Source: an uncultured Oscillospiraceae bacterium (GTDB taxonomy: Bacteria; Bacillota; Clostridia; Oscillospirales; Oscillospiraceae). Taken from it: a stretch of DNA of 59,599 bases. Location of the stretch: assembly GCA_934597255.1 (NCBI GenBank), contig CAKTQV010000012.1:1-59599 (forward strand). The letters run 5' to 3'. This document shows positions 17,243 through 26,318 of the stretch, piece after piece. The notes below the pieces were generated by a model. It was given only the letters and a program-made list of their open reading frames with translations, was not told the origin of the DNA and made no database searches. Made by a program: the position numbers and the translations under genes. Every line of letters starts with the position of its first letter. Positions within the stretch are counted from its first letter, which is position 1.

Positions 17243-18232
17243 TTACCGCCGGCTCAGAACATCGAGGGCGCCGGCGAGAAGCCCGGCGGCGTCGCGGCGG
17301 GTGACCGGCGCGTCCAGCGGGGCGTCGCCGGACAGGATGCCGCAGGCGCGCAGATTGGCCACGGCCTGGCTGCCGCCGTCCACGGCGGAAACGGAGGCCA
17401 CGTCCGTCACGCCGACGACCGCGTTGAGCATGGCGCAGGCGTCCTCCAGCGTCACGCTGTCCGAGGCGAGAAAGCTCGCCGCGCCGTCGGCGCCCGTGCC
17501 GGCGATATAGCCCTGCATCAGCGCCGTGGACACATAGGGCTTGACCCAGGCGTCGATGTCGCCGTCGTCCATGAAGCCGGTGGACAGGACGCCCTGGACG
17601 ATGTCCTCGCCGCCGAGTACCATGCACATGGACAGAAATTCGCCGCGCGAGACGGCCTCATCGGGCGAGAAGACCCAGTCCGAGCCGACCTTTTCGCCGA
17701 TGAAAATGCCGTTTTCGGCCAGCACCGTCGCGCTGTAGGCGCAGCCGTCGCCATCGAGATCGGCGTAGCAGACGTCGGTGCGCTGGCGCACAAGACGGAT
17801 GACGACGGTGCCCTCCTGGCTCTTGTTGCCCTGCTCGTCCGTGACGCGGAAGGCGAAGTAATCCTTGCCGCGCTTACCCTCGTTGGGCGTGTAGACGAAA
17901 TAGCCGTCGGCGCTGAGGACGACCTTGCCCTTGACCGGCTCCGTGGTAAGCTCAAAGTAAAGCTCCCCGCCGTCGGGATCGACGGCCGTCAGACGGCCGC
18001 CCACGGCCACGCCGCGATAGGTCTCGATCTCCTGATTTTCCGCCACCGGCGCGAAACCGGACGGCTCCGGCGAGGCGCTGTCCTCGTTCATCGCCTCGCT
18101 GGCGATGACCTCGAGAATGCTCCCTTCAAAGCTGACGGGACGGCCCGGCTCGGTGTAGCTGTCGGCCATGGCGGCCGGACTGAGCGCGATCATGACGGCC
18201 AGCACACAGGCGGCGATCACATATTTCTTCAT
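17243..18232 (-). CDS. secreted protein with Ig-like and S-layer homology domains
   Basis: 329 aa. A Sec signal peptide (residues 1-24, ending PAAMADS) leads an Ig/cadherin-like domain (GRLTAVDPDGGELYFEL through GYFVYTPNEGKRGKDYFAF, residues 80-150) of the kind found in bacterial surface proteins. The C-terminal 170 residues contain SLH-like repeats (ILAENGIFIGEK, PDEAVSRGEFLSMC, TALMQGYIAG, ITRRDAAGLLA-like end). It is probably held at the cell wall through the SLH part. Its ribosome-binding site GGAGGTAT lies in the 3' arm of a terminator-like hairpin behind xdhC. Confidence 0.82.
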   Translation of the reverse strand: MKKYVIAACVLAVMIALSPAAMADSYTEPGRPVSFEGSILEVIASEAMNEDSASPEPSGFAPVAENQEIETYRGVAVGGRLTAVDPDGGELYFELTTEPVKGKVVLSADGYFVYTPNEGKRGKDYFAFRVTDEQGNKSQEGTVVIRLVRQRTDVCYADLDGDGCAYSATVLAENGIFIGEKVGSDWVFSPDEAVSRGEFLSMCMVLGGEDIVQGVLSTGFMDDGDIDAWVKPYVSTALMQGYIAGTGADGAASFLASDSVTLEDACAMLNAVVGVTDVASVSAVDGGSQAVANLRACGILSGDAPLDAPVTRRDAAGLLAGALDVLSRR

Positions 18233-18237
18233 GTAAA

Positions 18238-18275
18238 AAATACCTCCATGCAGAATGTATTGCTATTTTGCACGG
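18238..18275 (-). terminator. xdhC terminator that overlaps the SLH-gene ribosome-binding site
   Basis: Minus-strand GCCTCCGTGCA ... TGCATGGAGGT followed by ATTTTTT and then, after two bases, the ATG of the next gene. The GGAGGT that should bind the ribosome forms the 3' arm of the stem. Confidence 0.65.
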
Positions 18276-18298
18276 AGGCTTTTTATTTTATTCAGATT

Positions 18299-19300
18299 TC
18301 ACCCGTTTTCGCTTCGCAGTTTTATCAGCTCCGCGGCCACGGACACGGCGATTTCGGCGGGCGTCTGCGCGCCGATGGGCAGGCCGACGGGGGAATGGAC
18401 GACGGCGAGCTGCTCGTCGGAAAAGCCTTCGTCCAGCAGCCGCTGGCGCTGAAGCGCCGCCTTGCGGTGGCTTCCGATGACGCCGATGTAGCGCATCGGC
18501 CGGGTCAGGAGACTTCGCTGCACGGCGAAGTCGCCCTCGTGGCCGCGCGTCATCACGACGGCGTAGTCGTTCGGCTTCGGGTCGATGTGCTCCGGCAGCG
18601 CGGGATACGGCGCGCACACGGTGCGCAGCGCCGCGGGGAACAGCGCCGGGTCGGTGAATTCGGGGCGCTCGTCGTACACGACGACCGGGAAATCCAGCGC
18701 GGCCAGTAGCGGGACGAGCGCCTGCGACACATGGCCGCCGCCGAATACATAAACCGTTTCGCTGCGGCTGAGCGGCTGGATGAGAACGCCGTCCGCGAGC
18801 CGGGGGGAGAGCCGGGGCAGCGCGCCCTCGTCCGGCGCGGGAAAGCGGCCGAACAGAAAAGCCCCCTGCGTGAACAGGTCGCATTCGGCTCGCCCGCCGG
18901 GGCGCAGCCGCGTGAAAAGCCAGCTGTCGCTCTGTTCGCGGAACAGCGCGGCGGCGCGCTCGAACAGCGCGGCGGCCTCCCCGTCGCCGCCGGCGGCAAA
19001 GCGGAAATACACGCTCTGGTTCCCGCCGCAGATCATGCCGAGGTCGGCGACCTGATTGGGCGTGAGCACATAGCGCTCAAGCGCGTCGGCGCCCTCGTCG
19101 AGCACATGCAGCGCACGCTGGATGCACTCGTATTCCACGCGGCCGCCGCCGACGGTGCCGGCGATCCGTCCGCCCGGAAAAACGGCCATCATCGCGCCGG
19201 GGCCGCGCGGCGTGGAGCCCTGGCTCTCCGTCACGGTGCACAGCACGGCGCTGACGCCGCAGCGCACGCTCTGCGCCAGCGCGGTAAACAGTTCCTTCAT
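18299..19300 (-). CDS. XdhC/CoxI family protein
   Basis: 333 aa. The N-terminal XdhC/CoxI domain is seen as TVTESQGSTPRGPGAMMAVF and GTVGGGRVEYECI. The C-terminal Rossmann domain has VYVFGGGHVSQALVPLLA and VMTRGHEGDF. XdhC proteins insert the (often sulfurated) molybdenum cofactor into xanthine dehydrogenase-like enzymes and bring it to them. No molybdenum hydroxylase gene is in the window, so the client is unknown. The start follows an AAGGAAAGAAGG stretch. Confidence 0.88.
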   Translation of the reverse strand: MKELFTALAQSVRCGVSAVLCTVTESQGSTPRGPGAMMAVFPGGRIAGTVGGGRVEYECIQRALHVLDEGADALERYVLTPNQVADLGMICGGNQSVYFRFAAGGDGEAAALFERAAALFREQSDSWLFTRLRPGGRAECDLFTQGAFLFGRFPAPDEGALPRLSPRLADGVLIQPLSRSETVYVFGGGHVSQALVPLLAALDFPVVVYDERPEFTDPALFPAALRTVCAPYPALPEHIDPKPNDYAVVMTRGHEGDFAVQRSLLTRPMRYIGVIGSHRKAALQRQRLLDEGFSDEQLAVVHSPVGLPIGAQTPAEIAVSVAAELIKLRSENG

Positions 19301-19423
19301 GAATGATCCGCCTTCTTTCCTTCTGCCGGCCGTCCGGCCGGGATAAACTGTAACCTTTTGTAATATATGAGGTTTACATAACTTTATTCTGTCCTGTAAT
19401 CACGCGCGCCGCGGCCCCGAGGG

Positions 19424-20344
19424 TCACACGGCGGCGAGTATGTTCTCGTTGCGGAGCTCACCGTCGCGGATGCGGTCGTTGACGGCGTAAGCGTGGCGCT
19501 GAAGATCGTCGCCGTCGTGCGGCGAAAGGCCCTGCGCGCGCAGCTCATCGGCCACGGCGGCGCATACGTCTCCGATCCGGCGGCTGTCCGCACGGCCCAG
19601 GACGATCTCACTCAGCGGTTCGGCCAGCCCGGACAGCGTGCCGAGCCCGCGCAGCGCGCGGAAGCGCCATTTGTAATACGGCAGGAAGCGGCGGGCCAGC
19701 GCGAACGCCGCGCCCATGGCGGCGTTGACGAATTCAAGGGCCGCAAGCTGGGCGGCGGCCGGGTCGCCCCGGCGGAGACAGCGCTCGTAATTGTACGGCC
19801 CGCTCTGCGCCATGAGAAAAAGCTGCCCGGCGAGCTTTTTCAGCCGCACATCCTCCGGAACGGCGCACAGCGCGGCGCGCCGGGCGGAAAATTCGCCCAG
19901 ATCGTCGCGGAAAACGGCGCCGTTCGTCGCCTCGCACAGCGCCCAGTCCGGGATGGAAAGCCATTCGCGCCAATCCGCGGGCGCGCCGCTCAGCCCCGTG
20001 AAGCGGCGGAAGAAATCCGCCGTGCGCATCACGCCGTGGCGCTGTCCGCCCGCGGGGGCGACCGTCGAGCGCAGAAGGCCGCCGTATTCCTTCGGCAGCC
20101 GGGCGTAGGCGCGCTCGAGCGCAAAGGCGTCCGCGCGGCTGACGAGCGTCTCGTCGGGCAGGAACAGGCAGAAGCCCGGTTCAAAATCGTGGTCGCGTGA
20201 CAGCTCATCGTCGTAGCCGAGGCATTCCGAGCCGCTGCCGGCCAGCCCCACGGCGACGAGCCCCTCAAGGGCGGGGAACTGCTCGTGCAGCATGGGCGCG
20301 CCGTACTGCTCGTAAAAGCCGCGGGCAAGCTCAAGACCCTTCAT
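19424..20344 (-). CDS. DUF4037 domain-containing protein (nucleotidyltransferase-like)
   Basis: 306 aa. The N-terminal half shows VGLAGSGSECLGYDDELSRDHDFEPGF, where G-S-G/S-E and the D-x-D pair resemble the active-site strand of nucleotidyltransferase-fold proteins. The C-terminal half is helical (DUF4037). Substrate unknown. The ATG at 20344 overlaps the end of the TPR gene by 14 nt, so the pair is translationally coupled; the longer frame upstream is not coding. Confidence 0.8.
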   Translation of the reverse strand: MKGLELARGFYEQYGAPMLHEQFPALEGLVAVGLAGSGSECLGYDDELSRDHDFEPGFCLFLPDETLVSRADAFALERAYARLPKEYGGLLRSTVAPAGGQRHGVMRTADFFRRFTGLSGAPADWREWLSIPDWALCEATNGAVFRDDLGEFSARRAALCAVPEDVRLKKLAGQLFLMAQSGPYNYERCLRRGDPAAAQLAALEFVNAAMGAAFALARRFLPYYKWRFRALRGLGTLSGLAEPLSEIVLGRADSRRIGDVCAAVADELRAQGLSPHDGDDLQRHAYAVNDRIRDGELRNENILAAV

Positions 20345-21161
20345 GGATGTTTTTGGCCCGCTCGCGCAGGGCGGCGGCGTAGACAAACTGGCCGTAATAG
20401 TCGAACGTCGGGGCGCATTTTTCGCACACGAAGGCATAGTTCCCGTCGCGCGGCAGGCCCGGCGTGTCCAGAAGCGTCATCGCCTTGTGCACATATTCCT
20501 CGATCTGTTCGATGGCGGCCTCGATGCCGAGCGAGTCCTCCGCTGCGTTGGCCATGTTCAGCCATGTGACGGCCTGCTCCGGCTCGCCGTTTTCGGCCTG
20601 TTCCATGACGGCCAGCGCCTTTTCGTAGCATTCAAAGGCCTCGTCGAAGCGGCGCAGCTCGACCAGCGCGAGCGCCATGTTGTTGTAAAGCCCGCCGAGC
20701 CGTTCGTCCGCTTCGCCGAGCGTGCGCCCGTAAGCGGCCCGCGCGCGGGAAAACAGCGCCAGCGCGCGCTCCGGCTCGCCGAAGGCGGTGCACACCGTGG
20801 CGGCGTTGACAAAGCAGGTGCCGCCGGCCGCGGTTTCCTCATAGCCGAGCTCGCCGGCCAGAGCCAGCGCGCGGTCCATGGCCTCAAGGGCGGCCTCCCG
20901 CCGGCCGGTCTTGCGGCCGAGTCCCATCTGCTCGTTGTACAGGGCAAACGCGCCCCGCCGGTCGCCGCCGCGCAGCGCCTCGTCCAGCCAGTAATCCAGG
21001 TGCCGCTGCGCGCCGTCGTAATCGTCACGGGCCAGGTGCTCGTCCAGCCGCGCCATGACGCGCCGGAGCGGGATCGGCCGCACGTCGGGCTGCCCGGCGT
21101 CCATGGCGAGCGGACAGACCGGCTCGAAAAAGGCGGCGGACGCGGGATCGTATTTCTCCAT
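20331..21161 (-). CDS. tetratricopeptide repeat protein
   Basis: 276 aa. At least four TPR-like units between residues 45 and 230, for example GAFALYNEQMGLGRKTGRRE, ALALFSRARAAYGRTLGE, LYNNMALALVELRRFDEAFE and VTWLNMANAAEDSLG. No signal peptide, so cytoplasmic. It probably acts as a partner or scaffold for the DUF4037 protein encoded immediately downstream. AAGGAGAAAGCGGG precedes the ATG. Confidence 0.82.
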   Translation of the reverse strand: MEKYDPASAAFFEPVCPLAMDAGQPDVRPIPLRRVMARLDEHLARDDYDGAQRHLDYWLDEALRGGDRRGAFALYNEQMGLGRKTGRREAALEAMDRALALAGELGYEETAAGGTCFVNAATVCTAFGEPERALALFSRARAAYGRTLGEADERLGGLYNNMALALVELRRFDEAFECYEKALAVMEQAENGEPEQAVTWLNMANAAEDSLGIEAAIEQIEEYVHKAMTLLDTPGLPRDGNYAFVCEKCAPTFDYYGQFVYAAALRERAKNIHEGS

Positions 21162-21317
21162 CTTCCCGCTTTCTCCTTCGTTTTTTCTTTATTATAGCAC
21201 AGATGCCGCGCCGTGAAAATACGGCTGCGGCGGCGCGGTGAAATTTGCTCTCGATTTTGCCGGGGGGCTGTGATAAAGTAGAAAGGAAAATTATGCTTCG
21301 GAAAGGCGGCGGACACG

Positions 21318-22001
21318 GTGAGGATCCTGATCGTGGAGGATGAGCAGCGCATGGCGCAGACGGTGCAGAGCCTGCTGAAAAAACAGAATTACATATCCGA
21401 CATCGCTCCGGACGGCGAGGCGGGGCTGGACTGCGTCATGAGCGGGATATACGATCTGATCATTCTGGACGTGATGCTGCCGAAGCTGGACGGCTTTTCG
21501 CTGCTGGAGCGCGTGCGCGCGCAGGGCTGCACGACGCCGGTGCTCATGCTGACGGCGCGCGCGTCGGTGGCCGACCGCATCGAGGGGCTGGACAAGGGCG
21601 CGGATTATTATCTGGCCAAGCCCTTTTCGGCCGGGGAGCTTCTCGCGTGCATCCGGGCGCTGCTGCGGCGGCCGCGCGAGATGGACGGGGCGGCGCTGCG
21701 CTTCGGTGATCTGCGGCTGGAGCAGGAGAGCGGGCTTCTGTCCTGCGGGGAGGGAAGCGTTTATCTCAACCGACGGGAGCTGGAGCTGATGCGCCTTCTC
21801 ATGCGCAGCGGCAAAACGCCGGTCACGCGCGAGACGCTGCTTCTGAAGGTGTGGGGCTTTGACGCCTCGCCCGAGAGCAACGTGGTGGACGCCTATATGA
21901 GCTTTCTGCGCAAGAAGCTGAGCTTTCTCGGGTCAAAGACCGCCATCGTGAGCCTGCGGCGCGTGGGCTATTATCTGGCGGCGGAGGAGACGGCGCTGTG
22001 A
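21318..22001 (+). CDS. OmpR-family response regulator
   Basis: 227 aa, GTG start. Receiver domain with the phosphoacceptor D51 in LIILDVMLPKLDGF, acidic pocket VEDEQ at the N terminus, the Thr in MLTARAS and Lys in LAKPFS. The C-terminal winged helix includes LNRRELELMRLLMRSG and VVDAYMSFLRKKL. It overlaps the histidine kinase gene by 4 nt (GTGA). The likely regulon includes the secreted protein gene just downstream, which is inference from position. Confidence 0.93.
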   Translation: MRILIVEDEQRMAQTVQSLLKKQNYISDIAPDGEAGLDCVMSGIYDLIILDVMLPKLDGFSLLERVRAQGCTTPVLMLTARASVADRIEGLDKGADYYLAKPFSAGELLACIRALLRRPREMDGAALRFGDLRLEQESGLLSCGEGSVYLNRRELELMRLLMRSGKTPVTRETLLLKVWGFDASPESNVVDAYMSFLRKKLSFLGSKTAIVSLRRVGYYLAAEETAL

Positions 22002-23197
22002 GCGTGGTGAAAAAGCTGCGGCGGAAGTTCGTGGCGGTGTTCATGGCGGTGATGCTGCTGGCGGCGGCCGTCGTTATCGCGGTGGTCTATTTTGAACAGA
22101 AGGCGGAGCTGGAATACGAATGCATGATCTATCTGCTGAACGTTCACAACTTCGACAACAAGGCCGGCTCCAACGACCCGAAATTCGCCGCCTATCCGCC
22201 GTATTTCGTTCTGGAGATCGACAACCGCACGGATACCTCCCGCGTTGTGCTCGGCACCTATTTTCTGGCCGGGCGCGGCGTGACGACGGAGGAGCTGATC
22301 GCGCATCTGGCCGGGCGGACGGCCGAGTCCGGCGTGATGGAGGAATATCAGCTCCGCTATTTCAACGGCGTCCGCCACGCCGGTGCGCACCGCGTCTCGT
22401 TCATTGACGTATCCTACATCGCGCAGGCGCTTCACCGGCTGCTCGTCCGAAGCGTGCTGATCGCCGTGCCGACGCTCGTGCTGCTGCTGCTCGTATCGCT
22501 GCTGCTGTCGCGCTGGTACGCGCGGCCGGCGGCGCAGGCCATCGAGGAGCAGACGCGCTTTATATCCAAGGTGTCGCACGAGCTGAAAACGCCGCTTTCG
22601 ATCATCCGCGCGAACATCGATCTGATCGACGGCGGGCCGGACACGGACGGAACGGATTTTGTGTTCGGCTGCGAGAACATCCGCCACGAGTGCGACAATA
22701 TGAATCTGCTGATCGAGGCGATGCTCTGGGCGGCGCTGCCGGCGAGCAAGGGCGAGGTGCGGCCGGTCGATCTGACGCGGCTGCTCGAGCGGGAGACGCT
22801 GCGCTTCGAGGTGGTGGCCTTCGACCGGGGGCTGCGCATGTCGCTGGACGCCGAGCCGGGGCTTTCCCTGCGCGGAGACGAAACGCAGCTTACGCGCCTG
22901 ATCGACATCGTTCTGGACAACGCCGTCAAATACTGCGCGCCGGGCGGCGAGATACGCGTCAGCGCGCGGAAAAGGTCCGGTCCGGGCCGTTCCGTGACGA
23001 TCCGCTGCGTCAATACGGGCGAGCCGATCGCGAAGGAGGAGCTCGACCGCCTGTTCAAGCCGTTTTATCAGACCGACGGCACGAGCCGCGGCGCGGGGCT
23101 GGGGCTTGCCATCGCGCATGAGATCGTTTCCGCCATGAACGGCAGCATACGCGCCGGCAGCGAGGACGGCTTTAACTTCTTTACGATCGAATTTTAG
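21998..23197 (+). CDS. sensor histidine kinase
   Basis: 399 aa, GTG start. Two membrane segments (about residues 12-32 and 148-172) enclose an extracytoplasmic domain of about 115 residues without a recognisable fold. A short linker replaces a full HAMP domain. The HisKA motif VSHELKTPLS carries the phosphorylated H194. The HATPase domain contains DIVLDNAVKYC (N box), GAGLGLAIAHEI (G2 box) and a degenerate region between. Partner of the response regulator upstream. Confidence 0.93.
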   Translation: MSVVKKLRRKFVAVFMAVMLLAAAVVIAVVYFEQKAELEYECMIYLLNVHNFDNKAGSNDPKFAAYPPYFVLEIDNRTDTSRVVLGTYFLAGRGVTTEELIAHLAGRTAESGVMEEYQLRYFNGVRHAGAHRVSFIDVSYIAQALHRLLVRSVLIAVPTLVLLLLVSLLLSRWYARPAAQAIEEQTRFISKVSHELKTPLSIIRANIDLIDGGPDTDGTDFVFGCENIRHECDNMNLLIEAMLWAALPASKGEVRPVDLTRLLERETLRFEVVAFDRGLRMSLDAEPGLSLRGDETQLTRLIDIVLDNAVKYCAPGGEIRVSARKRSGPGRSVTIRCVNTGEPIAKEELDRLFKPFYQTDGTSRGAGLGLAIAHEIVSAMNGSIRAGSEDGFNFFTIEF

Positions 23198-23297
23198 TTG
23201 TTTTGCACAAAAAATGAGAAGGACAGGCTTTTTTTCATGTTCTTTTAACCATTGTGTGCTATAGTTGACGCAACATTCATTTTGAGGGAGGAACAGT

Positions 23298-24293
23298 ATG
23301 AAGAAAACATGGAAACTCATCGTGACCCTCGCCTGCATCGCGGCGCTGGTCATGAGCCTCGGCGTCGGCGCCTTCGCCAAGAGCGACATTGATCTGGAAG
23401 AAGTGGCCGCCATGGCGCAGAAGGCCTGCGACCAGCAGGAGATCCAGAACATCATGAGCTGGCACGTCATGTACCACTGCTACGGCCTGCACCGCGACGA
23501 GATGGAGAACATCTGGGTCAACGAGCCGGAGAACCGCGCCACGGCGTCCTTCGGCCAGAATCAGGGCTTCTATGTCGGCTATGACTCCATCTGGGAAGCG
23601 TATGTGGACGGCCATGACAGCTCCTGGCTCACCACGGCGAAGAATTACTGCAAGAACAACGACATCGACATCGAGGGCTGGACGGACGAGGAGATCCTTG
23701 AGGTCTACGGCGGCGTCGGCCAGCTTCTGCTGCATGTGACCACCACGGCCATCATCGAGGTCGCGGACGACGGCCAGACGGCCAAGTGCTTCTGGTACAG
23801 CCCCGGCATGATCGCCGAGTCCGGCCAGACCGGCAACACCATCTGGGAAGCCTACGGCGTGGACTTCGTGAAGGAAAACGGCGAGTGGAAGATGTGGCAT
23901 CTGCATATGTTCACGGACTTCATGGGCGGCTTCTATCTCACGCTCGGCGGTAAGACCTCCGGTGGCTCCAGCGGCGCGCCCGGCGGCTCCGGCGAACCTG
24001 GCGGCTCGTCCGACGAAGCGGCCGAATACGCCCGCATCGACAACAAGACCAGCGACCAGCAGAAGTGGGAAGGCGAAGGCGGCGCGCAGGTCGCGGCTTC
24101 CTCCAAGCACGACTACCTCAGCTCCCCGCAGTACAAGGAATTCTCCCACGACCGTCTGCGCTCCGATATGGAGATCTTCCTGCCCAAGGCCTATGAGTCC
24201 TGGAGCTTTGACGACGGCAACTACGGCCCCACCCGCGAGGAATACGAGAGCTTCGGCATCGACCTCGACGCCTGGTATGACGCGCACAAGTAA
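23298..24293 (+). CDS. secreted SnoaL/NTF2-like domain protein
   Basis: 331 aa. A clear signal peptide (residues 1-28, GVGAFAKS) leads an NTF2/SnoaL-like cone fold in residues 35-215 (AQKACDQQEIQNIMSWHVMY, VDFVKENGEWKMWHLHMFTD). A Gly/Ser/Pro linker (residues 218-240) follows, then a polar C-terminal segment ending PTREEYESFGIDLDAWYDAH. Enzymatic activity unknown. It follows the two-component system by 100 nt and has a strong ribosome-binding site (GAGGGAGGAACAG), consistent with an abundant, regulated secreted product. Confidence 0.78.
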   Translation: MKKTWKLIVTLACIAALVMSLGVGAFAKSDIDLEEVAAMAQKACDQQEIQNIMSWHVMYHCYGLHRDEMENIWVNEPENRATASFGQNQGFYVGYDSIWEAYVDGHDSSWLTTAKNYCKNNDIDIEGWTDEEILEVYGGVGQLLLHVTTTAIIEVADDGQTAKCFWYSPGMIAESGQTGNTIWEAYGVDFVKENGEWKMWHLHMFTDFMGGFYLTLGGKTSGGSSGAPGGSGEPGGSSDEAAEYARIDNKTSDQQKWEGEGGAQVAASSKHDYLSSPQYKEFSHDRLRSDMEIFLPKAYESWSFDDGNYGPTREEYESFGIDLDAWYDAHK

Positions 24294-24323
24294 TATCTGT
24301 TTTCCCCGGTGATCCCGTTTAAC

Positions 24324-24359
24324 AGCGGCCCCCGTATGCTTCGGCATACGGGGGCTGTG
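24324..24359 (+). terminator. hairpin after the SnoaL-like gene
   Basis: Very stable ACAGC-GCCCCCGTATGC-TTCG-GCATACGGGGGC-GCTGT-like stem with a UUCG tetraloop. There is no T run, so termination is probable but unproven. Confidence 0.55.
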
Positions 24360-24411
24360 CCGTGTCCGGGAAGAAAGCTTCCGTCCGGACGCGGGAAAGA
24401 GCGGGGGCGCT

Positions 24412-26136
24412 TTACGGCTCGACCACCGGCAGGACAAGATTTTCAAAGGCGCTGAGCATTTTCGCGTGGCGGATCACGAAATGAATGGCCGGGGCGGTGC
24501 TTTTGGAGATCATGACCCAGCTTCCCTCGTGGATCCGTATCTGAAGATTGCGGAACGCCGGACGGGGCCGGACGATGGCGGCATAGTTCGCGTGCTCCGT
24601 TTCAAAGCGGCGCGTCGCCTGCATGTGGGCCTGATAGTCGTCGTAGGTATAATAGAGCGCTTTTTCGTAAAATGCGCCGGCCAGCGGCAGCGACGGGGGC
24701 GCGCTTTGAAATTCCTCCCGCGTCAGCTCCGGCAGCTCGTCCAAAATCGTGTTCTCGCGCAGGATATGCTCGGCCAGCTCCCGCGTCTGCGACAGGTGGG
24801 CAAGCAGCGCGTCCGCCTCCGGGGCGGAGACGCCGCTGCGGCGCACAATGGCGGAAAAGAGCGCGTCGGGCATCGTATAGAGCGGCGGCGCGGAGAGAAT
24901 GCCGTGGCGCGCGCCGGCGGTCCGGCTGTCCGAGAGCAGAAAGGCGTGGAGAAGCGGCTTTGCGTCCTGCCGGTAGATATCCATGAGCGGCTGTGCCTTG
25001 CGCAGAAGGCGTTCGGCCTTTTTCCGGTAATAGGCGACGTCCTCGCGGCTGCGGCTCAGGCGGTATTTGCCCTCGCCGTGGAAGCCCTCGACGCACTCGC
25101 CGGCCAGCGCCGCCGACCCGGACACATAGTTCAGATGGCCGTATATGCGGTTCGGCTGGCCCTTGAGATAGTAGGGCGAGACCTGCCCGGTCATGTACAG
25201 GGGTATCCAGCTCTCCAGCCCCAGCATCATCTCGTCAAAGGGGCGGTCCAGATTGTGGATGATATTCAGATGCAGGCCCTTTTTCAGCAGGACGGCCAGC
25301 CCGTACATCCACTTTTTCCCGAAGTCAACGTCCTGCGCCATGTCGGCCATGGGCATATCGCTGCACATGAAGACCGGCTCAGCCGAGCGGGACAGAACAG
25401 TGGCTTTGAAAAAGTCCAGCTCGCCGCGCTTCATTTCCTCCAGTCCATAATAATTTCGCGCGGCGGGCGCGGGAAGGGGAACTGTTGGGACGCGGATCTC
25501 GTCAAAGTGTATAGCGCGGATGTATTCGTTGAGATTGAAGGCGTCGAGATGCGACAGGAAGCCGGACAGGGAATCGGAGGGACGGCGGTGATCGGCGCAC
25601 AGCCAGCCGGCAAGCCGGCGGGCGAGGGCTTCCTCCGTTTCCGAAGCGGCTTCGCCGTCGAGCAGCTTTGTGAGCGCGTCCGGCCTGTCGGCACAGTGCC
25701 GGACGATGAAGCGGCAGGTCTGGTCGATGAATTCCTCCGGGCGGACGGGACGGCGCTGGCCGGAGCAGATGCGTGAGAGATACGAGGCGTCAAAGCTCAG
25801 CGCGCGCGCCAGCTCGGCCAGCCGGATGTCAAGGGCGGCCAGCAGGTCCTTCAGATTGGCGCCTACGCGGTCAAAATCCTCGTCGGACAGGCCGGACGCG
25901 GCCTGAAGCTGCGCCAGAACGGCCGCCTCCGTCAGCCCGGTCAGTCCCTTTCCCGCCGCGAGGGAGCTTATGCCCCGCGCCAGCTTCAAAAGCTGGTCGC
26001 CGTCCCGCTCCGGGACGCGTTCGCCGGAGCGGTAGCGGCTGACGGCGGCGGGCGAAAGTCCGGCAGCCGCGGCCAGCGCGCCGGCGGAGCAGTCGAGCCG
26101 GTCGAGATAGAGATTGAGCTGTTCGTTGAATTTCAT
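24412..26136 (-). CDS. large protein with two N-terminal HTH motifs
   Basis: 574 aa. Residues 15-50 (CSAGALAAAAGLSPAAVSRYRSGER) form an XRE-type helix-turn-helix, and residues 115-150 (LAELARALSFDASYLSRICSG) look like a second. The remaining 400 residues have no membrane segment and no domain I recognise. Probably a DNA-binding regulator with a large sensory part. The ATG at 26136 has AAGGAGAACG upstream and is preferred over one 66 nt earlier. Confidence 0.72.
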   Translation of the reverse strand: MKFNEQLNLYLDRLDCSAGALAAAAGLSPAAVSRYRSGERVPERDGDQLLKLARGISSLAAGKGLTGLTEAAVLAQLQAASGLSDEDFDRVGANLKDLLAALDIRLAELARALSFDASYLSRICSGQRRPVRPEEFIDQTCRFIVRHCADRPDALTKLLDGEAASETEEALARRLAGWLCADHRRPSDSLSGFLSHLDAFNLNEYIRAIHFDEIRVPTVPLPAPAARNYYGLEEMKRGELDFFKATVLSRSAEPVFMCSDMPMADMAQDVDFGKKWMYGLAVLLKKGLHLNIIHNLDRPFDEMMLGLESWIPLYMTGQVSPYYLKGQPNRIYGHLNYVSGSAALAGECVEGFHGEGKYRLSRSREDVAYYRKKAERLLRKAQPLMDIYRQDAKPLLHAFLLSDSRTAGARHGILSAPPLYTMPDALFSAIVRRSGVSAPEADALLAHLSQTRELAEHILRENTILDELPELTREEFQSAPPSLPLAGAFYEKALYYTYDDYQAHMQATRRFETEHANYAAIVRPRPAFRNLQIRIHEGSWVMISKSTAPAIHFVIRHAKMLSAFENLVLPVVEP

Positions 26137-26318
26137 GGGCGTTCTCCTTGGAAGGGAAGGTGCGGCGCGGCCGTATGCCGCGGCAGGACGATTATACCGC
26201 ACGGCGGCGGAATTGTCTCTCCTTTTCTTACCGCTTTGTCAATGACTGTTTCGGGAAAACTCTTTTGCCGCGGAGGAGAATCCGATATGATAGGCCTATA
26301 CTGGCAGGAGGGAGACAG

